From assembly GCA_028714075.1 (NCBI GenBank), contig JAQTMZ010000003.1, positions 62,001 to 126,000 on the forward strand: DNA of 64,000 nucleotides, in the 5' to 3' direction. How positions within the stretch are numbered: the stretch's first letter is position 1; the number at the start of each line of letters is the position of its first letter. Below are positions 39,186 through 47,882 of the stretch, piece after piece. This stretch comes from Gallionella sp. Lineage in GTDB: Bacteria > Pseudomonadota > Gammaproteobacteria > Burkholderiales > Gallionellaceae. Made by a program: the position numbers and the translations under genes. The notes under the pieces were generated by a model that saw only the letters and a program-made list of their open reading frames with translations, was not told the origin of the DNA and did no database searches.

Positions 39186-40811
39186 ATGTACACCGCTTCA
39201 GATGCCAACGCCCTGTTTGTGGGCAAAAATTTTTTGATTATTGATGATTTTCAGGGCATGCGCACGATGATGCGGGAAATGCTCAAAACATTCGGCGTCA
39301 AGAATATCGACACAGCCGCCAATGGAAATGAGGCTATTGCCTTTCTGGAGAAAGGCAAATACGACGTTGTGCTGTGCGACTTTAATTTGGGTGGCGGCGG
39401 CAAGAACGGGCAACAGGTGCTTGAAGAAGCGAAACATCGCGACCTGATCGGCCTGTCGACAGCATGGGTTATCCTTACCGCCGAGAAAACCCCGGATATG
39501 GTTTTTGGCGCTGCCGAGTACATGCCTGACGACTACATCCTCAAACCGGTCAACGAGGCCACGATGAAGGGGCGGCTGGAAAAGGTAATCACCAAAAAAG
39601 CAGTGCTCGTCGATGTGGAAAAAGCGATGCGTGCCAAGAATCATGCGCGCGTGGTCGCCCTTTGCGACGAAGTGATGGCATCGAGCAAAACCAATACTAC
39701 CGAGTTGCAGCGCATCAAAACCGGCACATTGCTGAGTACGGGACAATACGATCAGGCCAAGCAGGCGTTCGAGCAGATACTCGCCAAACGCGATGTTCCC
39801 TGGGCCAAGACCGGCTTGGGCAAAGTGGCTTTTTATAAGAATGACATAGACCGGGCGCGGCAGTTGTTCCGTGAAGTCATCAGCCAGAATCCCGCCTATC
39901 TGGAAGCGCATGACTGGCTTGCCAAATGCCACGAAGCATCGGGAGAGCTGGAAGAAGCGCAACGCGTGTTGACGCGATCTACGGAATTGTCGCCGCACTC
40001 GGTACTGCGCCAGAAAAATCTGGGAGAGCTTGCGCACAAACGGGGCGATACGGATACCGCCGAGAAGGCGTTCCGGAAAACCATCAAGCTGGGCGAATTT
40101 TCCGTTCATAAATCGCCTGATGCCTACCTCGGCTTGGCCAAAGTGTGCTCGAACAGGAATAACCCCGCCGAAGCATTGCAAATTCTGAAGAATATCCACA
40201 AGGAATTTGAAAGCCCTGAAACTGCTTTGCATGCCAAAGTGATAGAAGGGATGGTTTACCGTGATGCGGGCGACCATATCAATGCGGGAAAAGTTTCCAA
40301 GGAAGTGGCCGAACTTGTCCGGGCGGACGACAACAAAAGCGACGCCAGCGTGATGCTTGAGGCGGCACAGTTATTCCTGGCAACCGGGAACAAGGAGGCA
40401 GCCGAAAATCTGACAAAAACCATTGTTCAGAACAACCACGAAAACACCGAACTGTTGGCGCAGGTCAATGAGCTGTACAGTCAGGCCGGCTTTCAGGATA
40501 AAGGGCAGGAGCTCGTCAATGCATCACGGCAGGAAATTATTGAGCTCAACAACCGCGGGGTAGTGCTGGCCAAAGAGGGTAAGCTGGACGAAGCCATTCA
40601 ACTGCTCAGCGATGCGCGCAAATTGCTCCCGAACAACAAGAGGATCATGATCAATCTGGTCAATATGGCCATCCTGTCGATGCGGCAGAACGGAAGAAAC
40701 GACTACATGATGCAACTGGCGACGGAATGTCTAGAGCAAGTCGCCAAGCTCGACCGGCAAGAGGGATGGTGCGCCCAAGTAAGGGCTGCACTGGACGCAA
40801 TTCCCGCGTAG
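39186..40811 (+). CDS. Response regulator with TPR repeats
   Basis: This is a 541-residue protein. The receiver domain is at about 13-135: acidic pair Asp20/Asp21, phospho-acceptor Asp65 in VVLCDFNLGG, Thr98, and Lys120 in YILKPVNE. The rest is a superhelix of tetratricopeptide-like repeats (for example AYLEAHDWLAKCHEASGELE and EAIQLLSDARKLLPNNKR), a protein-binding platform with no DNA-binding or enzyme domain. Output is therefore probably by protein contact. It is the last gene of the plus-strand signalling cluster. Confidence 0.88.
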   Translation: MYTASDANALFVGKNFLIIDDFQGMRTMMREMLKTFGVKNIDTAANGNEAIAFLEKGKYDVVLCDFNLGGGGKNGQQVLEEAKHRDLIGLSTAWVILTAEKTPDMVFGAAEYMPDDYILKPVNEATMKGRLEKVITKKAVLVDVEKAMRAKNHARVVALCDEVMASSKTNTTELQRIKTGTLLSTGQYDQAKQAFEQILAKRDVPWAKTGLGKVAFYKNDIDRARQLFREVISQNPAYLEAHDWLAKCHEASGELEEAQRVLTRSTELSPHSVLRQKNLGELAHKRGDTDTAEKAFRKTIKLGEFSVHKSPDAYLGLAKVCSNRNNPAEALQILKNIHKEFESPETALHAKVIEGMVYRDAGDHINAGKVSKEVAELVRADDNKSDASVMLEAAQLFLATGNKEAAENLTKTIVQNNHENTELLAQVNELYSQAGFQDKGQELVNASRQEIIELNNRGVVLAKEGKLDEAIQLLSDARKLLPNNKRIMINLVNMAILSMRQNGRNDYMMQLATECLEQVAKLDRQEGWCAQVRAALDAIPA

Positions 40812-40835
40812 TAGCACCGCGCTTTCAGCACCCTG

Positions 40836-41762
40836 TCAGGGGGTTTCTTTATGCTGTGTGTGGTTCGATACAATCGAGAACTCGACCAGCTCGGTGGGGT
40901 TCTCGGAATAGGATTGCCCCATGCTGATCGTGCCCGATCCCTGCAGGATCATTTCCTCGCGCGCGATGCGCACCACGCTGCCGTCGCTGAAGCGGATAAA
41001 AGTCCCGTTGGTGCTCTGATCCACAATAAAAAACTTGCCGAAACGCAATTCGATTTTGGCGTGTTGACGCGACGCAAAGCTGTTCTGCACGATGAAATCG
41101 CACGTGTCTCCGCGCCCAAACACCACGCTCCTGCGCTCCTTGTTGATCTTGATCGCCCGGTCGCGGTAGCTCAGGGTCAGCTCGTCGATATTTTCCGGGG
41201 ATTTGCGGAATGCCGGAGTGCCGATGCGGGTACTCAGCATGTCGTCCAGTTCCCAGATCACGATAAAAATATCGAATTGTTCCTGCTTGCCCTTGAACTC
41301 GGCGCGCATGACTTGGCGCGTCCTCTCATGCAAGGCTGGCGGCAGCGCATCCACCACCGCCTTGGAGGTCATGATCTGGCTGGCCCTGGCGGTCGCGGCG
41401 ACGCGCGCGGCGACATTGACGGTGTCGCCGAATACGTCACCGGATTCCCTGATCACATCGCCATAATGAAAACCGACACGGATGTGCATCTGCTGGCCAC
41501 CCTCGGATTTGCCGTGTTCCACCGCATGTTGCATCGCGCAAGCGGCGTTGAAAGCGGCTTCGGCGCTAGGGAATGTGCACATGATCTCGTCGCCGATGGT
41601 CTTGATCAGCGCACCCTGATAGGCGGGGATTTCACCGGTCATCGTGGCGATGCACCGCGCTATCAGGCGGCGCGCCATGTCATCCCCGAGGTTATCGTAG
41701 AGCGCGGTGCTGCCGCAGATATCTGCAAACAGGACTGCCAGTTTTTCAGTGTGTTGCGACAT
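40836..41762 (-). CDS. Class III nucleotide cyclase-FHA domain fusion
   Basis: This is a 308-residue soluble protein. The cyclase homology domain is at about 5-165: LFADICGSTALYDNL with metal Asp14, IKTIGDEIMCTF with the second metal Asp, and GDTVNVAARVAATA with transition-state Asn/Arg. The FHA domain is at about 205-290 (VVFGRGDTCDFIVQNSFASR, QHAKIELR, STNGTFIRF), which binds phosphothreonine. It probably makes cAMP under Ser/Thr-kinase control. It is convergent with the REC-TPR gene. Confidence 0.88.
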   Translation of the reverse strand: MSQHTEKLAVLFADICGSTALYDNLGDDMARRLIARCIATMTGEIPAYQGALIKTIGDEIMCTFPSAEAAFNAACAMQHAVEHGKSEGGQQMHIRVGFHYGDVIRESGDVFGDTVNVAARVAATARASQIMTSKAVVDALPPALHERTRQVMRAEFKGKQEQFDIFIVIWELDDMLSTRIGTPAFRKSPENIDELTLSYRDRAIKINKERRSVVFGRGDTCDFIVQNSFASRQHAKIELRFGKFFIVDQSTNGTFIRFSDGSVVRIAREEMILQGSGTISMGQSYSENPTELVEFSIVSNHTQHKETP

Positions 41763-41922
41763 GACTGATAATTAGCCGGTAATTTGAAAGTTGCCCCAAT
41801 GCAGTTTACCCAAGGCGAACGGTATTTTGCAGCATAACACCAAATATTTCCATTCTATTCTATAGGTTACATAACTCGACGGAGGCGATTAACCGCGCCA
41901 CTCGGCGCGATTGTGCGTGTGA

Positions 41923-42585
41923 CTAAAACGGCGGATCGCTTGCAAGAGACAGCGGTTCAGCGCTGAACGGGTGAATAAAACCCAGCATACTGGCGTGCAG
42001 CAGCAGCCGTTCTGTACCGCTGCTCACCTCTCCACCGTACAGCGCGTCGCCCAGAATCGGATGCCCGATAGCCGCCAGATGCACACGCAGCTGATGGGTA
42101 CGCCCGGTGACCGGCTCCAGCCCCACGCGGGTATTATTAGCGACCGCATCATGCGCCAACACTTGGTAGCGCGTAAGCGAGTGCTTGCCAGACTCATGGT
42201 CAACCTTCTGCCGTGGGCGGTTAGGCCAGTCCGCAATCAGCGGCAGATCGATCTCGCCTGCTGGCGATTTCAGTCTGCCAGCCACCACCGCCACATAGCG
42301 TTTTTGAACTGCGCGTTCGCGGAACATAAGCGAAAGGAGGCGCTGCATTTCCACACCACGCGCGAACAGCAGCAGCCCGGAAGTCGCCATGTCCAAGCGA
42401 TGCACGACCATCGCATCGGGGAACTCGGCTTGCACACGGCTCGCCACGCAGTCCTGCTTGTCCGCACCGCGCCCCGGCACCGCCAGCAGTCCGGCGAGCT
42501 TGTTTACCACAATAAGGGATGCGTCCCGGTAAATGAGATCGAGGCCGGGCTGCGGAGCGTGAGTGGGTTTCAAGGAGGACTGCAA
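41923..42585 (-). CDS. rluA: RluA-family pseudouridine synthase
   Basis: This 220-residue enzyme isomerises uridine in 23S rRNA and, for RluA, some tRNAs. The catalytic Asp is in VVHRLDMATSGLLLFAR. KRYVAVVAG and PVTGRTHQLRVHLAAIGHPI are the other family motifs. There is no S4 domain, and the length matches E. coli RluA (219). Symbol assignment rests on length and motifs; RluC/D-type members carry an S4 domain. Confidence 0.88.
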   Translation of the reverse strand: MQSSLKPTHAPQPGLDLIYRDASLIVVNKLAGLLAVPGRGADKQDCVASRVQAEFPDAMVVHRLDMATSGLLLFARGVEMQRLLSLMFRERAVQKRYVAVVAGRLKSPAGEIDLPLIADWPNRPRQKVDHESGKHSLTRYQVLAHDAVANNTRVGLEPVTGRTHQLRVHLAAIGHPILGDALYGGEVSSGTERLLLHASMLGFIHPFSAEPLSLASDPPF

Positions 42586-42609
42586 GTTGATCCTAGGAAA
42601 AAACGTTGT

Positions 42610-42731
42610 CCATGAAAGGCACGAAAAACACGAAAAATTTCATACTACAAATGACACCTATTATTAACGGGCGAGGTATCGAACTAATGCAATTTTTTGT
42701 TTTATTTCGTGCATTTCGTGTTTTTCGTGGA
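42610..42731. repeat. Inverted repeat of the CACGAAAAACACGAAA family
   Basis: The left arm (ccatgaaaggcacgaaaaac, then acgaaaaattt) and the right arm (tttcgtgcatttcgtgtttt, then tcgtgga) are approximate complements about 70 bases apart. The right arm provides the last nine codons (STKNTKCTK) and the TAA stop of the small cysteine-rich protein gene. Confidence 0.8.
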
Positions 42732-42944
42732 TGAATTATCTCTTTCAGGATGATCGTTTTTTTCCGGTTGCGGTTGCGGCTGCGGCGCGTTGTCACCCCA
42801 TCCTCCGGCGGGGCGGTTCTTGCTCTGATCCCCCCAGACGAAACGGCCGAACAGCACACACCCCTTCATGCCCGGATCGCAGGGCAAATCATTCACTTTC
42901 TGGCATTTGCCATCAACCTCGTGCGGACAACCCCAGCCACTCAT
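42702..42944 (-). CDS. Small cysteine-rich protein with repeat-derived tail
   Basis: This is an 80-residue protein. The first 45 residues (MSGWGCPHEVDGKC, KVNDLPCDPGMKGCVLFGRF) have four regularly placed cysteines and resemble a small conserved proteobacterial protein of unknown function, possibly metal-binding. The middle is PQPQPQP-rich. The final residues STKNTKCTK come from an intergenic repeat. It lies 12 bases after the PhnA-like gene on the same strand. Confidence 0.65.
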   Translation of the reverse strand: MSGWGCPHEVDGKCQKVNDLPCDPGMKGCVLFGRFVWGDQSKNRPAGGWGDNAPQPQPQPEKNDHPERDNSSTKNTKCTK

Positions 42945-42956
42945 ATCAGAACCCCA

Positions 42957-43298
42957 TCAGGCTTTTTTCACAAACTCGGTTTTCAACTGCATTGCCCCGA
43001 TACCGTCGACCTTGCAGTCGATGTCATGGTCGCCCTCAATCAGACGAATGTTTTTTACCTTGGTTCCCACCTTGATGACCGCAGACGAACCCTTGACCTT
43101 CAGGTCCTTGATCAGCGTCACCGAGTCGCCATCGACCAGCACATTGCCAAACGCATCCTTGTACACGCGCTGCTGCTCGCCGCTCTCGGCGGGTGCGTCT
43201 TTCGCCCATTCATGCGCGCACTCTGGGCAGACATAATTGCTCCCGTCTTCGTAAGTGAATGCTGAATCGCATTTCGGACATTTTGGTAAATCGCTCAT
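42957..43298 (-). CDS. PhnA/YjdM zinc-ribbon protein
   Basis: This is a 113-residue protein. The N-terminal zinc ribbon has CPKC and CPEC pairs about 15 residues apart. The C-terminal PhnA domain has the SH3-like [20 protein letters not shown] and GTKVKNIRL motifs. It was originally linked to alkylphosphonate use, but that activity is not general and the true role is unknown. Confidence 0.92.
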   Translation of the reverse strand: MSDLPKCPKCDSAFTYEDGSNYVCPECAHEWAKDAPAESGEQQRVYKDAFGNVLVDGDSVTLIKDLKVKGSSAVIKVGTKVKNIRLIEGDHDIDCKVDGIGAMQLKTEFVKKA

Positions 43299-43350
43299 GG
43301 TGTATCCGGTGATTGAAGGTATTTTAATTGGGAAGTAAATAATAGTCTGG

Positions 43351-43656
43351 CTAATGGTAGTCGTCTTCGCGTTGATGACGCACCGCTGTGATCGTCACAG
43401 TCTTATTGCTTTCGATCTCGAACAGAACGACATAACCTGCCGAACCGAAAGGGATCAGCAGCTCCCGCAGAAAAGAGTTGCGCCCCTCATCATCCGCTTT
43501 GCGGCAGGAGAAGGGAAAAACTTCGAGAAGCTCGATGGCTTTGTAAATAGCTGTTTCAGCGCGTGCAGCTACGGCGATGTCCTGCTCCAGCAGAAAATCA
43601 AACAAGCGCAACAAATCATCTTCGGCTTCCAGAGTGAAGCGGATGCGATAATTCAT
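43351..43656 (-). CDS. ParE/RelE-family toxin
   Basis: This is a 101-residue toxin-fold protein. [20 protein letters not shown] is the typical N-terminal helix of the family, and [16 protein letters not shown] and ITAVRHQRE form the C-terminal strands. It overlaps the antitoxin gene stop by four bases (ATGA), the usual translational coupling. ParE-like toxins poison gyrase and RelE-like toxins cut mRNA; the sequence alone does not decide. Confidence 0.87.
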   Translation of the reverse strand: MNYRIRFTLEAEDDLLRLFDFLLEQDIAVAARAETAIYKAIELLEVFPFSCRKADDEGRNSFLRELLIPFGSAGYVVLFEIESNKTVTITAVRHQREDDYH

Positions 43657-43928
43657 TTTGTGGATTGTTTGTTACTTGCCTTCTTTAATTTGGCACTGAG
43701 TTTACTCAGTACCTTTTTGGCCGAGACATATTCCCCGCTCTCTTTAGCCGCATCACGCGAGGCCAATCCGCGCGCGATGAATTCCTGTTGCGCCCGGCGC
43801 AACTCCACATTGCGGCGCAACGCATCCTCGACGAACGCGGAAAGCGTCTCGCCCGGACGCAGCATTTCTTCGGCGGCCTGCCGGAGCTCGGGCTGTACGC
43901 GCAGCGCGGGCATGGTTGCAGTTTTCAT
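43653..43928 (-). CDS. Antitoxin of the ParE/RelE-type pair
   Basis: This is a 91-residue protein. The N-terminal half (MPALRVQPELRQAAEEMLRP, then GETLSAFVEDALRRNV) matches a ribbon-helix-helix fold that would bind its own promoter. The C-terminal half is lysine-rich and probably disordered until bound to toxin. It is first in the operon, as expected for an antitoxin. Confidence 0.83.
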   Translation of the reverse strand: MKTATMPALRVQPELRQAAEEMLRPGETLSAFVEDALRRNVELRRAQQEFIARGLASRDAAKESGEYVSAKKVLSKLSAKLKKASNKQSTK

Positions 43929-44007
43929 GGGGCACCTCGTGCATTACAAATGTGATGCATATCATCGCCGATGTCGGTGGAAGATGCAAGGGCAGGGTTT
44001 GCAGCAT

Positions 44008-44082
44008 GTAGGGCGGAATGGCGGAGCGTATTCCGCCGGATGTTTGCATGCGGCGCAATGCCCGTTGGTTATTGCGCCCTAC
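44008..44082. repeat. GTAGGGCGGAAT double-hairpin repeat
   Basis: Outer arms gtagggcg and cgccctac enclose two hairpins: ggcggaat...attccgcc and ggcgcaat...attgcgcc. It is a composite palindromic unit between the toxin-antitoxin pair and the unknown gene downstream of ubiE. Its right end contains that gene's TAG stop. Confidence 0.85.
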
Positions 44083-44918
44083 GTGAACTGGCTTGTAGGT
44101 GCAATTATGGAGCCGTCCTCATGCTCAACTCGGTAAAGAATATAGCGTCCACTTGACGCGTCGAAATTAAGAAATAACTTTGTTATACAAGGAGTAGTGA
44201 TGTCCCTTGAATTGAGATATTCATGTACGGCCAGCATCGCCTGATTTGTGCAGTCTACTGTGAAGCATGCTTCCGCTTGCTCTCGCAAAGGGATAAAGAG
44301 AACTTGAATTTCACGGTCAAAATATGAGATGTATTGAACAAAATTTACGCCGATATTTTTTGCTTTGAGAACACCAATCTTGTCTCGAAAAAAACTATAA
44401 ATACGTGGTGCGATTTTAGTTTTGTATATGTCGTCCCAAACGGGCGTGATGAAAAAAACTAAGGCACCACCAATAAGCGCTATGGTGCTTGGATCGGCAT
44501 GTTTTTTTGCCCACTTACCAACAGATACAAGTCCGTCCTCAAATAGCTGTGCAATCAAATCTGGGTCATTGTAAAAAGGAAAGGGCAAATAGACCTGAAA
44601 CAAATCCTGCCGTATGCCGCGTTTTACAATTTCAAGATAAGAAATACTAAACCCACCAAGTGCTATTTCTAGTGACTCGGCATCATAATGAACATCGCCA
44701 ACCAAAGACCAATCTCCAGGGCTTTTCTCATCCTCAACAACACAAATATTTTCGACAAAACCTGGGGATTGCATCCTCAAATCATGGTTCTGATTGAGAG
44801 GCATTCTTTTTCCCGCATATTGCGCGCAAAAAGAATCCAAGACTTTTTTAGGGACTCGCTCGCCTTGAGTATCTAGGCGAGTTCCAGACAAAGTCTGTCG
44901 TTTGATGATTTCCATCAT
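44079..44918 (-). CDS. Protein of unknown function, AT-rich, immediately after ubiE
   Basis: This 279-residue protein starts at the ATG at 44918; a TTG one codon earlier is also in frame. Residues about 12-80 (TRLDTQGERVPKKVLDSFCA, PLNQNHDLRMQSPGFV) faintly recall the phage prohead-protease fold with its N-H-D motif. A hydrophobic patch (TIALIGGALVFFITPV, about 145-160) may touch the membrane. No catalytic motif is certain. Its start lies four bases past the ubiE stop, yet its codon use is clearly AT-richer than ubiE, which suggests a transferred gene inserted behind ubiE. Confidence 0.6.
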   Translation of the reverse strand: MMEIIKRQTLSGTRLDTQGERVPKKVLDSFCAQYAGKRMPLNQNHDLRMQSPGFVENICVVEDEKSPGDWSLVGDVHYDAESLEIALGGFSISYLEIVKRGIRQDLFQVYLPFPFYNDPDLIAQLFEDGLVSVGKWAKKHADPSTIALIGGALVFFITPVWDDIYKTKIAPRIYSFFRDKIGVLKAKNIGVNFVQYISYFDREIQVLFIPLREQAEACFTVDCTNQAMLAVHEYLNSRDITTPCITKLFLNFDASSGRYILYRVEHEDGSIIAPTSQFT

Positions 44919-44922
44919 CAAA

Positions 44923-45654
44923 TTACAGCTTATACCCTCGGTGCACCGCCACCACGCCGCCAGTCAGGTTGAAGTAATCGACTTTTTCCAGCCCGGCCTG
45001 TTCCATCATCTGCTTCAGTTCTTCCTGCCCCGGATGCATGCGGATGGATTCGGCGAGGTAGCGGTAGCTGTCGGCGTCGTTGGCGACGAGTTCGCCGATC
45101 TTGGGTAGCAGTTTGAACGAGTAGGCGTCGTAAAGCGCTTCCAGCGGCTTGGCGACTTTGGAGAATTCCAGCACGATGACGCGTCCGCCCGGCCTGATCA
45201 CACGGTACATCTCGCGCAACGCGGCATCCTTGTGCGTGACGTTGCGCAGGCCGAACGCGATGCTGACACAATCAAAATAATTGTCCGGGAACGGCAGGTG
45301 TTCGGCGTCGCATTGCGCGACCGGGGTGGCGCGGCCTTCGTCGAGCAGACGGTCGCGGCCGACGCGCAGCATCGCGTTGTTGATGTCGGTGAGTACCACC
45401 TGACCGCCGCTGCCGACCTTGTTGAGGAACAGCCGCGACAGATCAGCCGAGCCGCCCGCTACATCCAGCACGCGCTGTCCCTCGCGCACGCCGCTGACGC
45501 CGACCGCGAAGCGCTTCCACAGGCGGTGCAGCCCGACCGACATCAGGTCGTTCATGATGTCGTATTTGCCGGCGACCGAGGTGAACACGCCCGCGACCCG
45601 TTTGGCCTTCTCTTCTTCGGCGACGGTTTCGAAACCAAAATGGGTGTCAGCCAT
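44923..45654 (-). CDS. ubiE: Ubiquinone/menaquinone biosynthesis C-methyltransferase
   Basis: This 243-residue SAM enzyme C-methylates the benzoquinol or naphthoquinol ring in quinone synthesis. [20 protein letters not shown], then [19 protein letters not shown], is the UbiE opening. [16 protein letters not shown] is SAM motif I, and [20 protein letters not shown] and [13 protein letters not shown] complete the family pattern. E. coli UbiE is 251 residues. Confidence 0.96.
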   Translation of the reverse strand: MADTHFGFETVAEEEKAKRVAGVFTSVAGKYDIMNDLMSVGLHRLWKRFAVGVSGVREGQRVLDVAGGSADLSRLFLNKVGSGGQVVLTDINNAMLRVGRDRLLDEGRATPVAQCDAEHLPFPDNYFDCVSIAFGLRNVTHKDAALREMYRVIRPGGRVIVLEFSKVAKPLEALYDAYSFKLLPKIGELVANDADSYRYLAESIRMHPGQEELKQMMEQAGLEKVDYFNLTGGVVAVHRGYKL

Positions 45655-45702
45655 GCTTATGCTCCAGTAATGCAGGCAAGTGTGCCAATTGTTTTCCCGC
45701 GT

Positions 45703-46188
45703 TTATAGCGAGCGGATTTTGTTCAACAGCGCGGTGGTGGAACGCTCGTGCAGGAACGGGATGCTGTGCACCTTGCCGCCCCAGCCTTGCACTTCGCGCG
45801 CGCCGACGATGTTCTCTATCTGCCAGTCGCCGCCCTTCACCAGCACATCGGGGCGGCACGCGAGGATCAGGTTCAGCGGCGTGTCCTCGTCGAATTCCGC
45901 CACCAGGCTGACCGATTCCAGCGCGGCAAGCACCGCCATGCGGTCAGGCAGCGGGTTGAGCGGCCGGTCGCCGTCCTTGCCGAGGCGCTTCACCGAGGCA
46001 TCGCTGTTCACGCCGATAATCAGCGACGCGCCCAGCGCGCGCGCCTGCGCGAGATAGGTCACATGGCCGCGATGCAACACGTCGAAGCAGCCGTTGGTGA
46101 AGACCAGCGGGCGCGGCAGCGCGGCGACCCGTGCGCCGAGTTCGCCAGGCCTGCACAGTTTGCCTTCAAAGGCGGGCGCGGGATACAT
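45703..46188 (-). CDS. rfaE2: D-glycero-beta-D-manno-heptose 1-phosphate adenylyltransferase
   Basis: This 161-residue nucleotidyltransferase equals the C-terminal half of E. coli HldE. It activates heptose-1-phosphate to ADP-heptose for the LPS inner core. The motif TNGCFDVLHRGHVTYLAQAR contains H-x-G-H, and VGVNSD-type IIGVNSDASVKRL and PHERSTT-type FLHERSTTALL follow. The kinase half is not fused, as in most betaproteobacteria. It is two bases from dolP and near a GmhA/DiaA-type isomerase gene. Confidence 0.92.
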   Translation of the reverse strand: MYPAPAFEGKLCRPGELGARVAALPRPLVFTNGCFDVLHRGHVTYLAQARALGASLIIGVNSDASVKRLGKDGDRPLNPLPDRMAVLAALESVSLVAEFDEDTPLNLILACRPDVLVKGGDWQIENIVGAREVQGWGGKVHSIPFLHERSTTALLNKIRSL

Positions 46189-46190
46189 TC

Positions 46191-46760
46191 TTAGTCGAGG
46201 TATTCGAACAGCTTCACCACGCGCTGCACGCCGCCGGTGGTGCTGGTCACTTCGGTGGCGGCATCCGCTTCGGCATGTTTGACGATGCCCATCAAAAATA
46301 CCGTGCCGTTTTCCGTGATTACTTTGACGTGGTCGGCGCTGAAGCGTTTGTCATTTACAAAGCGCAGCTTTACATTCGAGGTGACCAGGCTGTCGCTGCC
46401 GCGCGTGGTCAGCGAACTGGTGCCGGAAATGACCAGTTCGTTGTTTATGTTGCGCACGTTCTCGATGCTTGAAATGAGTTTGCCGATTTCAGTTTTTACC
46501 GCTTCGGTCGGCACTTCGCCGCTGATCAGCACATTGCGGTTGAAGCTGGTGATGTTGACATGCACGTCGCTGTTTTTGAATTGCTTGCCGAGGCGGCCAG
46601 ACGCCTTGTCTTCGATCGCCTCGTCTTCGATATAAGCGCCGCTGGTGCGGCGATCCTGTCCCATCATGACGCCGGTGCCCACGCCGACGGCGGCTACCGG
46701 AAAACAGCCTTGCAGCAATCCGGTCATAAGTGCGAGCAACAGCAGGCAGACAATACGCAT
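46191..46760 (-). CDS. dolP: BON-domain outer-membrane lipoprotein DolP
   Basis: This 189-residue lipoprotein has the signal MRIVCLLLLALMTGLLQGC. Two BON domains follow (FKNSDVHVNITSFNRNVLIS, then GEV; and FSADHVKVITENGTVFLMGI, then V), which bind anionic phospholipids. DolP (YraP) supports outer-membrane integrity. Its position after diaA and yraN is the conserved E. coli order. Confidence 0.93.
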   Translation of the reverse strand: MRIVCLLLLALMTGLLQGCFPVAAVGVGTGVMMGQDRRTSGAYIEDEAIEDKASGRLGKQFKNSDVHVNITSFNRNVLISGEVPTEAVKTEIGKLISSIENVRNINNELVISGTSSLTTRGSDSLVTSNVKLRFVNDKRFSADHVKVITENGTVFLMGIVKHAEADAATEVTSTTGGVQRVVKLFEYLD

Positions 46761-46762
46761 CG

Positions 46763-47380
<618 letters not shown>

Positions 47381-47400
47381 TTAACCCAGAAAAAGTGCTG

Positions 47401-47519
47401 AGCCACAGAGTTCACCGAGAACACAGAGATTCAAGGTATTGCGGCATGATGCGTCCCACACGTTGAGTGAATAAACCAAGATTGGCAAGCCAATGATTTT
47501 CTCTGTGGACTCTGTGGCT
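47401..47519. repeat. Inverted repeat of the AGCCACAGAG/CTCTGTGGCT family
   Basis: The left arm (agccacagagttcaccgaga, then acacagag) and the right arm (ctctgtggactctgtggct) are approximate complements around a 70-base centre. It fills the gap between yraN and diaA. A related copy lies at 22320-22408. Confidence 0.82.
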
Positions 47520-47540
47520 TGCTTTTTAAGGTTTGTCGAA

Positions 47541-47882
47541 TCAGGCCTCGAACGCATTCTTGAGCCACTGTACGTTGGCGCCTTGCGCGTCGTCCATCAG
47601 CACGGCATCGAAGCGGCACGGCGGGATGTGCGCCAGGCCGGCGAGATACTGCTGCGCGGTGCGGATAAGGCGCTGCTGCTTGCGCGCGTCGATGCTGGCT
47701 GCGGCGCCGCCGAAATCCGTATTGCGCCGCAAACGCACCTCGACGAACACCAGCGCCGCGCCGTCCCGCATGATCAAATCAACCTCGCCGAAGCGGCCGC
47801 GATAATTCTCTGTAACCGGTTTCAGGCCCTGTTGCAGCAAGTATTGCGCCGCCCACTGTTCGGCCTGCGCGCCGTTGTTCAT
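47541..47882 (-). CDS. yraN: UPF0102 protein YraN
   Basis: This 113-residue protein has the restriction-endonuclease-like fold of the UPF0102 family. GAQAEQWAAQYLLQQGLKPV, then TENYRGRFGEVDLIMRDG with the E-x-D active-site pattern, and LVFVEVRLRR with E-x-K-like spacing are conserved. It probably acts on branched or recombining DNA, but the role is unproven. It overlaps the lpoA stop by four bases. Confidence 0.92.
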   Translation of the reverse strand: MNNGAQAEQWAAQYLLQQGLKPVTENYRGRFGEVDLIMRDGAALVFVEVRLRRNTDFGGAAASIDARKQQRLIRTAQQYLAGLAHIPPCRFDAVLMDDAQGANVQWLKNAFEA

